Shown here: positions 57,311-64,000 of the stretch, piece after piece | How the letters are laid out: every line of letters begins with the position of its first letter | How positions within the stretch are numbered: position 1 is the first letter of the stretch | NCBI RefSeq assembly: GCF_000982825.1 | Contig: NZ_CP011047.1 | Location: 2,790,001-2,854,000, forward strand | Direction: 5' to 3' | DNA length: 64,000 bases | From: Cronobacter sakazakii | GTDB taxonomy: Bacteria; Pseudomonadota; Gammaproteobacteria; Enterobacterales; Enterobacteriaceae | Translations under genes and position numbers: made by a program | Notes under the pieces: model-generated | Database searches by the model: none | What the model was told of the DNA's origin: nothing | The model's input: the letters and a program-made list of their open reading frames with translations, nothing else

Positions 57311-57377
57311 CGGCGTGACCTGTAATTATTTACAGGAAATGTGAAGTTTACTGAAAATATATACAGTGAATTGACTG

Positions 57378-57409
57378 AAAAAATACCCCGGCATGCCGGG
57401 GTATTTTTT
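57378..57409. terminator. Bidirectional terminator between rnd and minE
   Basis: AAAAATACCCCGGC and its mirror GCCGGGGTATTTTT form a perfect stem (ATAC to GTAT) with A- and T-runs at both ends, serving the convergent rnd and minCDE transcripts. Confidence 0.92.
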
Positions 57410-57413
57410 AGTG

Positions 57414-57680
57414 TTATTTTGTCTCTTCCGCTTCCGGTAAGGTGACATTAAGTTCGAGAATCGAAATATCGTCGCCTTTTTGTTCCAGCTGAACGGTGAC
57501 CATTTCCGGATCAATCTGAACGTATTTGCAAATCACTTCCAGAATATCCCGCTTCAGCTGCGGTAAATAATGCGGTTCAGCATCGCTACGACGACGCTCA
57601 GCAACAATAATTTGTAAGCGCTCTTTGGCGATACTGGCGGTGTTCTTTTTTCTGGAGAGAAAAAAGTCGAGTAATGCCAT
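57414..57680 (-). CDS. minE: Cell division topological specificity factor MinE
   Basis: Stimulates MinD ATPase and drives pole-to-pole Min oscillation so that FtsZ rings form at midcell. The 88 residues equal E. coli. The membrane-targeting N-terminus (MALLDFFLSRKKNTA), the anti-MinCD helix (ASIAKERLQIIVAERRR) and the C-terminal topological domain (MVTVQLEQKGDDISILELNVTL) are all intact. Last gene of minCDE, 3 bp after minD. Confidence 0.97.
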   Translation of the reverse strand: MALLDFFLSRKKNTASIAKERLQIIVAERRRSDAEPHYLPQLKRDILEVICKYVQIDPEMVTVQLEQKGDDISILELNVTLPEAEETK

Positions 57681-57683
57681 AAC

Positions 57684-58496
57684 TTATCCTCCGAACAGGC
57701 GTTTGAGGAAACCTTTCTTCTCTTCTTCAATGAAGCGGAAAGGACGTTCTTCTCCCATCAGGCGATCAACGGTATCGGCGTAGGCTTTGCCTGCGTCGGA
57801 TGTGGCGTCAAGAATGACCGGCTCGCCCTGGTTAGAGGCGCGAAGCACAGACTGATCTTCCGGGATGACGCCCACCAGAGGAATACGCAGGATCTCCAGC
57901 ACATCTTCCATGCTGAGCATATCGCCTTTGCTGACGCGGCCCGGGTTGTAGCGGGTCAGCAGCAGATGCTCTTTAATCGGCTCTTCGCCATTTTCGGCGC
58001 GGCGCGATTTGGAAGAGAGGATGCCCAGGATACGGTCGGAGTCGCGCACGGAGGAGACTTCCGGGTTAGTGGTAATGATGGCTTCGTCAGCAAAATAGAG
58101 TGCCATCAGCGCACCGGTTTCGATACCGGCAGGGGAGTCACAGACAATGAAGTCGAACTCCATCTTTTTCAGCTCATCCAGCACCTTTTCCACGCCTTCA
58201 CGGGTCAGCGCGTCTTTGTCGCGGGTCTGCGAGGCAGGCAGGATATAGAGGCTTTCGGTGCGTTTATCGCGGATAAGCGCCTGATTCAGCGTGGCATCGC
58301 CCTGAATCACGTTCACAAAATCGTATACGACACGGCGTTCACAACCCATGATGAGATCAAGGTTACGCAGGCCGATATCGAAATCGATAACTACGGTCTT
58401 CTTTCCCTTCTGGGCCAGACCCGTAGCGATGGCCGCGCTGGAGGTGGTTTTGCCAACGCCCCCTTTACCTGATGTAACTACAATAATGCGTGCCAT
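57684..58496 (-). CDS. minD: Septum site-determining ATPase MinD
   Basis: Membrane-bound ATPase that recruits MinC and oscillates with MinE. The 270 residues equal E. coli. The deviant Walker A SGKGGVGKTTSSA (K11, K16), VVIDFDIGLRNLD, and the C-terminal amphipathic membrane-targeting helix (EEKKGFLKRLFGG) are conserved. Middle gene of the operon. Confidence 0.98.
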   Translation of the reverse strand: MARIIVVTSGKGGVGKTTSSAAIATGLAQKGKKTVVIDFDIGLRNLDLIMGCERRVVYDFVNVIQGDATLNQALIRDKRTESLYILPASQTRDKDALTREGVEKVLDELKKMEFDFIVCDSPAGIETGALMALYFADEAIITTNPEVSSVRDSDRILGILSSKSRRAENGEEPIKEHLLLTRYNPGRVSKGDMLSMEDVLEILRIPLVGVIPEDQSVLRASNQGEPVILDATSDAGKAYADTVDRLMGEERPFRFIEEEKKGFLKRLFGG

Positions 58497-58520
58497 AAAG
58501 GAATTCCTTGTTAAAAGGGC

Positions 58521-59213
58521 TTAATTTAATGGTTGAACCGTCAGCGCGCCGTCGGCCAGTCGCAGGCGTGCCGCTTTGTTGTAAAACTCGGCCGGGATTT
58601 GATCGCTCAGCCAGTAAACCCCGGCGATGGAAACCAGCTCCGCCGCGAGATTCGTTGAAAATATTTGTGCTTCTTTATCGCCGCCGGCACCGGCGAGGGC
58701 GCGCCCGCGCATGGTGCCGTAGACGTGAATATTGCCATCGGCGATAAGCTCCGCGCCCGCGCTGACGTGACTTGTGACCACCAGATCGGCACCCGGCGCG
58801 TAGATCCGCTGGCCGGAACGCACCGGCAGATCGATTAACCGGGTACGCAGCGCCGCCGCTGGCGGCGCGGGCGTTTCAGCAGGCTTTGCAGCGCGTGGTG
58901 CGCTGGCTTTTCCCTCAGTGAGCAGCGCCAGTCCCGCACGCGAAATTTCCGCTTTCAGCGCGTCATCCTGACAGCCGCTGATGCCGACCAGATGCAGCCC
59001 GCTGTCGATAAACGTCTGGTGCAGTTGCTGCCAGTTTATCGACCCATCAAGCCCCGCAACATTCACAACCACTGGCGCATTTTTGAGAAAGGCCGGCGCC
59101 TGAGCAATTTTTTCTTCAAGCGCCTTGCGAATAACCTCAGGGTGAGCATCATGCAAATGAACCACTGATAAAGTGAAACTACTGCCTTTTAGCTCGATGG
59201 GCGTGTTTGACAT
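58521..59213 (-). CDS. minC: Septum site-determining inhibitor MinC
   Basis: FtsZ-ring inhibitor. From the ATG at 59213 (MSNTPIELKGSSF) it has 230 residues (E. coli 231). It has an N-terminal FtsZ-binding domain (1-105), a Pro/Ala linker (about 110-128) and a C-terminal beta-helix that dimerises and binds MinD (RSGQRIYAPGADLVVTSHV, ADGNIHVYGTMRGRALAG). Residues 45-85 diverge more than the rest. An upstream ATG adding five residues is possible. First gene of minCDE. Confidence 0.96.
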   Translation of the reverse strand: MSNTPIELKGSSFTLSVVHLHDAHPEVIRKALEEKIAQAPAFLKNAPVVVNVAGLDGSINWQQLHQTFIDSGLHLVGISGCQDDALKAEISRAGLALLTEGKASAPRAAKPAETPAPPAAALRTRLIDLPVRSGQRIYAPGADLVVTSHVSAGAELIADGNIHVYGTMRGRALAGAGGDKEAQIFSTNLAAELVSIAGVYWLSDQIPAEFYNKAARLRLADGALTVQPLN

Positions 59214-59338
59214 CCTGGCCTTACTCAATTCAGTTTAAATCCCCACCGCAGTGGGATGATATTCCGAAGCACATCAGGCATGTTATAGTCAGCCTTATAT
59301 TCAGGCAAGTAACCATCTGGCTAAATTAGAGTAAAAAC

Positions 59339-59614
59339 ATGTTTTGTGTGATCTATCGAAGCGCGCGTCGCGAACAAACTTATCTTTATGTTGAAAAAAA
59401 AGACGATTTTTCGCGAGTGCCGGAAGAATTGCTGGCCGGTTTCGGGCAGCCAATTATGACCATGATGCTGCCGCTGGATGGTCGTAAAAAATTAGCCAAC
59501 GCCGATCTCGAAAAAGTGAAACAGGCGCTTAAAGACCAGGGCTATTATTTACAGCTTCCCCCGCCGCCGGAAAATTTGCTTAAACAGCATCTCGAATCGA
59601 TCGGTAAAAAATAG
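59339..59614 (+). CDS. ycgL: YcgL domain protein
   Basis: A 91-residue protein of the YcgL family (UPF0745), found next to minCDE in gammaproteobacteria; function unknown. Conserved MFCVIYRSARREQTYLYV, FSRVPEELLAGFG, LDGRKKLANADLEKVKQAL and LQLPPPPENLLK. The ATG at 59339 was chosen by homology to the domain start; E. coli carries a short extra N-terminus. Divergent from minC. Confidence 0.93.
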   Translation: MFCVIYRSARREQTYLYVEKKDDFSRVPEELLAGFGQPIMTMMLPLDGRKKLANADLEKVKQALKDQGYYLQLPPPPENLLKQHLESIGKK

Positions 59615-59619
59615 TCCTG

Positions 59620-59648
59620 CGCGCCGTTTTTATACGGCGCTTTTTTTG
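59620..59648 (+). terminator. Terminator after ycgL
   Basis: GCGCCGT pairs with ACGGCGC (6-nt loop) followed by TTTTTTT, six bp after the ycgL stop. Confidence 0.88.
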
Positions 59649-59730
59649 CGCCAATGCGCGCGGTTTGACTTTTCGCACTGGCGGGGCAAATAGTTACGTA
59701 CTGTCTTATCATCGAACACAGAGGGACGCT

Positions 59731-60390
59731 ATGTACCAACATCATCACTGGCAGGGCGCGCTGCTTGATTATCCGGTCAGCAAAGTGGTTTGTGTGGGCA
59801 GTAACTATGCAAAGCATATTCAGGAAATGGGCAGCGCCACGCCGGAAGAGCCAGTGCTTTTTATTAAGCCGGAAACTGCGTTGTGCGATCTGCGCCAGCC
59901 GCTTGTGCTGCCGCAGGGGCTCGGCTCGGTGCATCATGAAGTGGAGCTGGCGGTACTGATTGGCGCAACGCTGCGTCAGGCGAGTGAAGAGCATGTCGCC
60001 AAAGCGATCGCCGGTTATGGCGTCGCGCTCGATCTGACGCTTCGCGATATCCAGGGCAAAATGAAAAAGGCCGGACAGCCGTGGGAGAAGGCGAAAGCGT
60101 TTGATAATTCATGCCCAATCTCCGGGTTTATCCCGGCAGGGGAGTTTACCGGCGATCCGCAAAACACGCCGCTCAGCCTGCGCGTGAACGGCGAGGTGCG
60201 CCAGAGCGGCAATACCGCCGATATGATCCATAAGATCGTGCCGCTTATCGCCTACATGAGCCGTTTCTTCACGCTGCGCGCAGGCGATGTGATCCTGACC
60301 GGCACGCCGGAGGGCGTCGGTCCGCTTAACAGCGGCGACGCGCTTGACATCACCTTCGACAACCACTCGCTCTCGACGCGCGTTCTGTAA
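59731..60390 (+). CDS. ycgM: Fumarylacetoacetate hydrolase family protein YcgM
   Basis: FAH-superfamily enzyme, related to acylpyruvases and oxaloacetate decarboxylases. The 219 residues equal E. coli. Metal ligands lie in SVHHEVELAVLIG (two glutamates) and GVALDLTLRDIQ (aspartate), with the substrate loop KKAGQPWEKAKAFDNSCPISGF. The ATG at 59731 follows AGAGGGACGCT. Endogenous substrate not established. Confidence 0.94.
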   Translation: MYQHHHWQGALLDYPVSKVVCVGSNYAKHIQEMGSATPEEPVLFIKPETALCDLRQPLVLPQGLGSVHHEVELAVLIGATLRQASEEHVAKAIAGYGVALDLTLRDIQGKMKKAGQPWEKAKAFDNSCPISGFIPAGEFTGDPQNTPLSLRVNGEVRQSGNTADMIHKIVPLIAYMSRFFTLRAGDVILTGTPEGVGPLNSGDALDITFDNHSLSTRVL

Positions 60391-60478
60391 AGATGCCGCC
60401 TGCAGGGCGGCAAAACTTGCATCCTGGCGTCAGAGTGTTTATAAGGTGCAGCTTAATTTTTGATGCGCGGACACCGTT

Positions 60479-60925
60479 ATGACCGAAACGCCTTTCTGGC
60501 AGCGTAAAACCCTGGATGAGATGAGCGACGCCGAGTGGGAATCGCTCTGCGACGGGTGCGGTCAGTGCTGCCTGCATAAGCTGATGGATGAAGACACCGA
60601 CGAAATTTATTTCACCAACGTCGCCTGCCGTCAGCTGAATATTAAAACCTGTCAGTGCCGTAACTATGAACGGCGCTTCGACTATGAGCCGGACTGCATC
60701 AAGCTGACGCGTGAAAACCTGCCAACCTTCGAGTGGCTACCGCCGACCTGCGCGTATCGGCTGCTGGCCGAAGGGAAAAACCTGCCGCTGTGGCATCCGC
60801 TGCGCACCGGCTCAAAAGCCGCGATGCACGCCGAGCGTATTTCGGTGCGTCATATTGCCGTTAAAGAATCCGAAGTACGCGACTGGCAAGACCATATTTT
60901 AAACAAACCGGACTGGGCAGAATAA
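60479..60925 (+). CDS. ycgN: UPF0260 cysteine-cluster protein YcgN
   Basis: A 148-residue protein of the YkgJ/YcgN cysteine-cluster type, function unknown; metal or iron-sulfur binding is likely. The cysteines lie in CDGCGQCCLHK, NVACRQLN, KTCQCRNY, PDCIKLT and PPTCAYRLL. It matches E. coli YcgN except for the first few residues. Lies 88 bp downstream of ycgM; a hairpin (TGCCGCC/GGCGGCA) without a T-run stands between. Confidence 0.93.
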   Translation: MTETPFWQRKTLDEMSDAEWESLCDGCGQCCLHKLMDEDTDEIYFTNVACRQLNIKTCQCRNYERRFDYEPDCIKLTRENLPTFEWLPPTCAYRLLAEGKNLPLWHPLRTGSKAAMHAERISVRHIAVKESEVRDWQDHILNKPDWAE

Positions 60926-60981
60926 ACGCATATTCTTTTTTCGAAGACCTTGAACCGTGCATCTGCTAATTAAAGAAATAT

Positions 60982-61012
60982 AAAAAGCCGCTAACGAAGA
61001 GCGGCTTTTTTT
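60982..61012 (+). terminator. Terminator after ycgN
   Basis: AAAAAGCCGCT pairs with AGCGGCTTTTT around a 7-nt loop, followed by TT, 57 bp after the stop. A-run on the left allows bidirectional use, which would also close the minus-strand small ORF at 61111. Confidence 0.9.
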
Positions 61013-61110
61013 ATCCGGAAGGTAAGCGTTGCGGTTTTTCTCACCCGTCATAGCGGGAAGAACATCGCGTGGCAAGAGGGTTTGCTGTCGGCCCCGAGAC
61101 GCAGGGCGGC

Positions 61111-61203
61111 TCAGATCCAGCCAAACCTGACGGATAAGGAAAGGAGTAGACCAGCAAAGGCGAACAGGTTAAGTAAAACCGCAGTTCTGCTTGAAATCTC
61201 CAT
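61111..61203 (-). CDS. 30-residue hydrophobic small protein
   Basis: The ATG at 61203 has GGAG seven nt upstream and opens the frame MEISSRTAVLLNLFAFAGLL then LSLSVRFGWI. One membrane helix (about residues 7-23) is flanked by a short N-terminus and a basic/aromatic C-terminus. TAGCTATACTCC, about 30 bp upstream, is a good sigma-70/sigma-S -10 element (61238-61245). Length, charge layout and expression signals support a real small membrane protein. I do not recognise a named family. Confidence 0.6.
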   Translation of the reverse strand: MEISSRTAVLLNLFAFAGLLLSLSVRFGWI

Positions 61204-61367
61204 ACAATACTCCGGGCTTCTTGTTTACGACACAGGGAGTATAGCTACTGTTTATTCCGGTGCATCTGTAATTTTAAAAAATCAGACTTTTCGCTTATTG
61301 CGGTCTGAGATATTTCTTAAGCAAGTCTGAATAATTGCATTTTCATTAATTAAAGCGTAATGACGGC

Positions 61368-61646
61368 TTATTCTGGTTCGCAGAATTGCGCGAGGAACTG
61401 ATGCAGCGTAGCGTGCTCATCAGTAGTGAGGGATAAAAAACGAGCAACCTGTTCTTCAAGATGGCTGCAGGGTTGCGCGATGATGGTTATCAGATTTTCA
61501 TTATCCGAAAGTCGGATAATCGATACGCCGCGCAGCGTACCGGACGCCGTGAGCACGGCTTTAATGCAAATATCGTCACGAAAAATCAGTGGGTTCATAA
61601 GGCTGAGAAGGCTTAGCAAAATCATCTGACCACACAAATAGCACAT
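61368..61646 (-). CDS. Unrecognised 92-residue protein
   Basis: An open frame of 92 residues (start at 61646, with AAGG six nt upstream; ATGs at 61625 and 61598 are alternatives). It opens with CYLC, suggesting a metal pair if the longest start is right. The body includes IKAVLTASGTLRGVSIIRLS, an amphipathic SHLEEQVARFLSLTTDEHATLHQFL segment (residues about 61-86) and CEPE at the end. Codon use is moderate and the region is AT-rich. No known family or motif recognised; coding is likely but function is open. Confidence 0.5.
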   Translation of the reverse strand: MCYLCGQMILLSLLSLMNPLIFRDDICIKAVLTASGTLRGVSIIRLSDNENLITIIAQPCSHLEEQVARFLSLTTDEHATLHQFLAQFCEPE

Positions 61647-61794
61647 CTCTTGCCTTGATACAATTCACCTTTTTATAGTGATTGAACTGATAGTCTATAT
61701 CTATTGTAGTGATAATTAAGGCTCTGTTTTTAATCGTAAAGTTAAGTAAAGACCTTATTGTCTAATAAACCAGCGATTGTAAAAAAATACGATA

Positions 61795-61818
61795 AAAAAG
61801 GCCGCCTCAGCGACCTTC
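61795..61818 (-). terminator. Terminator after the 29-residue ORF
   Basis: Minus strand GGTCGC...GCGGCC stem (one G-U pair) followed by TTTTTTATC, four bp after the stop at 61822. Confidence 0.65.
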
Positions 61819-61821
61819 TAC

Positions 61822-61911
61822 TTACTTCTGATTCGGGCTCGGCCTTTTATCGCCAGATTCCGGTGCTTCGTTCGGATCGTCTTTTTCGACGTTAAGTAAA
61901 TACTTATTCAT
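61822..61911 (-). CDS. 29-residue hydrophilic small protein
   Basis: A strong ribosome-binding site (AGGAGG, five nt spacing) precedes the ATG at 61911. The frame reads MNKYLLNVEKDDPNEAPESG then DKRPSPNQK. It is acidic, proline-rich and probably disordered. A terminator follows directly. The complete gene layout (RBS, ORF, terminator) in a short intergenic stretch supports expression. Family not recognised. Confidence 0.6.
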   Translation of the reverse strand: MNKYLLNVEKDDPNEAPESGDKRPSPNQK

Positions 61912-62002
61912 TACGTCCTCCTGTCGTTAATCAACTCACAATTAAGTATAGGCAGGTGAACTCAGAACAAGCCAGGCGGTAAAGGCAATGCGTATGTTGA
62001 GC

Positions 62003-62040
62003 CAAAAAAAAACGCCCACCGGCCGGAGCGCGGTGGGCGT
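62003..62040 (-). terminator. Terminator after dsbB
   Basis: ACGCCCACCG pairs with CGGTGGGCGT and is followed by TTTTTTTT on the minus strand, about 23 bp after the dsbB stop. Confidence 0.9.
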
Positions 62041-62063
62041 GGTGCAGCGCAACTGAGAAGCAC

Positions 62064-62597
62064 TCAGTAGCGGCCGAAAAGATCGCGTTTTTTCGGTTTG
62101 AACGCCTGCGCCAGCAGCACCAGCAGGGCAACCACCAGATAAGCGGCGAAAATGCCGATTAACCACTGCGGCATCTCAAGCGTCAGGAAGGACCACTGGC
62201 GCTCGGCGCAGTCGCCGCTGGCGACAAACACCTGCGGCAGCCATTTATCGAGCGGCAGCCAGCTCGGGAAACGCGCTGCGAAATCGCAGGTCACAAACGG
62301 TGAAGGGTGCAACTGGATGTTTGTGTGCTCAATGGCGAGCATCAGGCCTTTCCAGGCGCTGTAAATCCAGATACCCATCGCCACAAAACGTAACGGGGTT
62401 TTCGGTGCAATGGCTCCCACCAGCCCTGCGCCCATTACGCCAAACAGCGCGCAACGTTCATAAATACACAACACGCACGGCTTCAGCATCATGACATGCT
62501 GGAACCACAGCGCCACCATTTCCAGCGCGAAAGCGGTAAGCGCCAGCAAAAGCCATGCGCCGCGCCCACGCGAACACTGGTTTAAATATCGCAACAT
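62064..62597 (-). CDS. dsbB: Disulfide bond formation protein DsbB
   Basis: Inner membrane enzyme that reoxidises DsbA and passes electrons to quinones. From the ATG at 62597 (MLRYLNQCSRGRG) it has 177 residues (E. coli 176). Both redox pairs are at E. coli positions: C41/C44 in KPCVLCIYERC and C104/C130 in VTCDF and ASGDC. Four membrane helices. The upstream reading to 62666 has no homology. Confidence 0.97.
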   Translation of the reverse strand: MLRYLNQCSRGRGAWLLLALTAFALEMVALWFQHVMMLKPCVLCIYERCALFGVMGAGLVGAIAPKTPLRFVAMGIWIYSAWKGLMLAIEHTNIQLHPSPFVTCDFAARFPSWLPLDKWLPQVFVASGDCAERQWSFLTLEMPQWLIGIFAAYLVVALLVLLAQAFKPKKRDLFGRY

Positions 62598-62693
62598 AAT
62601 GATTATCTCTGCAATCTGCGTTGAACCGGCAGTGTAAACGAAAACGGGTTTGACGCCACTAGCCACATCAAAAATAACGCATTAAACCTCTGC

Positions 62694-62729
62694 CCATAAA
62701 AAGAAAATCGGGCTGCGGGAGCCCGATTT
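62694..62729 (-). terminator. Terminator after nhaB
   Basis: AAATCGGGCT pairs with AGCCCGATTT around a 5-nt loop and is followed by TCTTTTTATG on the minus strand, five bp past the nhaB stop. Confidence 0.88.
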
Positions 62730-62733
62730 GCGA

Positions 62734-64000
62734 TTAATGCAGCAGCGCCGTCGTGGCAGGCGTACTCACCCAGCCGCTTTGCAGTAGCCAGTCGGTGAAC
62801 GGCACCAGCGTAAACTGTACACAGGCGAGTCCCACCAGCGTCAGTACGATAGTATACGGCAGCGCCATCCAGACCATGCGGCCATAGGAGAGACGGATTA
62901 GCGGCGCCAGGGCTGAGGTCAGCAGGAACAGAAACGCCGCCTGGCCGTTTGGCGTGGCGACGGACGGAAGGTTGGTGCCGGTATTGATCGCCACCGCCAG
63001 CATCTCAAACTGTTTCGCGTCGATAACCCCCTGTTGGAGCGCGCTTTTCGCTTCGTTGATATATACCGTGCCAACAAACACATTATCGGAGATAGACGAC
63101 AGCAGGCCGTTGAAAAGATAGAACAGCGACAGCTGGTTATGCGGCGAGGCTTCGAGCACATACGCGATAATCGGCGCGAAGAGATGCTGGTCGATGATAA
63201 CGGCAACCACGGCGAAGAACACTGTCAGCAGGGCGGTAAAGGGCAGCGCTTCGGTAAACGCTTTGCCGATAGCGTGCTCGTCGGTGACGCCGCACAGCGA
63301 CGAGGCGAGAATAATGACCGAAAGACCAATCAGGCCCACTTCCGCCAGATGCAGCGCCAGCGCCGTAATCAGCCACACGCCGATAAGCCCCTGGATTATC
63401 AGTTTCATGGTGTCCTGACGGGTACGCTTCTGGCGGCTCTTGTCATCGTATTCGCGCAGGATCTTACGCACCGGCTCCGGCAGCGGTTCGCCATAGCCGA
63501 ACGATTTGGTTTTCTCCACGAGAATGCAGGTGACGATGCCGCAGATAAAGACCGGCACGCTCACGGGCGCGACGCGCAGCAGGAAGTCGCCGAAGCTCCA
63601 GCCCGCCGCGTGCGCGATAATCAGGTTTTGCGGTTCGCCGACCATCGTCATCACGCCGCCAAGCGCGGTGCCAACGCCCGCGTGCATCATCAGGCTGCGC
63701 AGAAACGCGCGAAAGCGCTCAAGCGTGGCGCGGCGCTCGTCGTCCAGCTGGGCATCATCCACCAGCTCCTGCCCCTCATCACGATTCGACGCGACGCGAT
63801 GGTAGATACCGTAAAAGCCCACCGCCACGCTGATAACCACAGCGACGACCGTCAGCGCGTCGAGGAACGCGGAAAGAAACGCCGCCGCAAAGCAGAATGC
63901 CAGTGAGAGCAGGGTCTTGGAGCGAATGCCCAGCAGCAGGCGGGTGAAAATCAGCAGCAGCAACTGCTTCATAAAGTAAATGCCCGCCACCATGAAAATC
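62734..64000 (-). CDS. nhaB: Na+/H+ antiporter NhaB, 5' end outside the window
   Basis: Electrogenic sodium/proton antiporter. The C-terminal 422 or so codons are present; the frame stays open to base 64000, so the start lies beyond (E. coli NhaB is 513 residues). Conserved stretches: FCFAAAFLSAFLDALTVVAV, MHAGVGTALGGVMTMVGEPQN, GLIGLSVIILASSLCGVTDEHA, LFNGLLSSISDNVFVGTVYINEA and NTGTNLPSVATPNGQAAFLF. The ATG at 63993 is internal (E. coli ...FMVAGIYFMKQLLL). In E. coli fadR diverges further upstream. Confidence 0.97.
   Translation of the reverse strand, partial: IFMVAGIYFMKQLLLLIFTRLLLGIRSKTLLSLAFCFAAAFLSAFLDALTVVAVVISVAVGFYGIYHRVASNRDEGQELVDDAQLDDERRATLERFRAFLRSLMMHAGVGTALGGVMTMVGEPQNLIIAHAAGWSFGDFLLRVAPVSVPVFICGIVTCILVEKTKSFGYGEPLPEPVRKILREYDDKSRQKRTRQDTMKLIIQGLIGVWLITALALHLAEVGLIGLSVIILASSLCGVTDEHAIGKAFTEALPFTALLTVFFAVVAVIIDQHLFAPIIAYVLEASPHNQLSLFYLFNGLLSSISDNVFVGTVYINEAKSALQQGVIDAKQFEMLAVAINTGTNLPSVATPNGQAAFLFLLTSALAPLIRLSYGRMVWMALPYTIVLTLVGLACVQFTLVPFTDWLLQSGWVSTPATTALLH

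Noticed and set aside
60394..60412. Hairpin TGCCGCC/GGCGGCA between ycgM and ycgN
   Set aside because: No T-run follows, so it was not called as a terminator; it may be a transcript-stability hairpin.

Overview
This window is a chromosomal segment of an enteric bacterium (Enterobacteriaceae). Gene order and protein sequences follow the Escherichia coli zwf-edd-eda ... prc-htpX ... manXYZ ... fadD-rnd-minCDE ... dsbB-nhaB region almost gene for gene. The high GC content of core genes, the divergence from E. coli and the accessory genes suggest Cronobacter or a close relative (Enterobacter/Franconibacter group). The genus is an inference from gene content, not a demonstrated identification.

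Layout. 1-5.2 kb: end of zwf, the Entner-Doudoroff genes edd-eda, then purT and the SOS gene yebG back to back, with a PurR box and a LexA box between them. 5.2-11.6 kb: yebF, yebE, ptrB, exoX, holE and the copC/copD/yebY copper-type operon. 11.6-15.7 kb is an accessory strip: the sigma-S sRNA gene sdsR, an AT-rich insert carrying an M15-type peptidoglycan peptidase and a periplasmic lipoprotein-like partner, two very small membrane-protein ORFs, and pphA broken by a complete IS1 with a perfect 9-bp target duplication plus a separate frameshift. 15.7-32 kb: rsmF, letAB, msrC, proQ-prc, htpX, kdgR, yobH, mgrB, yebO, an added NAPE-PLD-like metallo-hydrolase, yobF-cspC, rlmA, mntP with a yybP-ykoY manganese riboswitch, and yobD. 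32-42.3 kb: manXYZ, yoaE with an overlapping upstream ORF, pdeD, sdaA, nudL, pabB, yoaH.

42.4-50.4 kb is the most unusual part. Eight tightly overlapping genes sit where E. coli has yoaC. They encode a ketosynthase III/OleA-like enzyme, an extended SDR, an MBL-fold hydrolase, an adenylate-forming enzyme, a PAP2-like membrane phosphatase, a sterol-desaturase-family oxygenase and two paralogous membrane fatty-acid desaturases. Together they look like a complete pathway for a desaturated or oxygenated lipid-type metabolite, partly parallel to the ole (head-to-head olefin) logic but with a different second half. Its leader contains mutually exclusive hairpins around the ribosome-binding site.

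50.4-64 kb returns to the conserved backbone: yoaB, yoaA, tsaB, yeaY, fadD (FadR site, TTG start), rnd (TTG start), minCDE, ycgLMN, then a short variable stretch with three small unrecognised ORFs, dsbB, and a 5'-truncated nhaB running off the window. No tRNA, rRNA, CRISPR array or prophage was seen.
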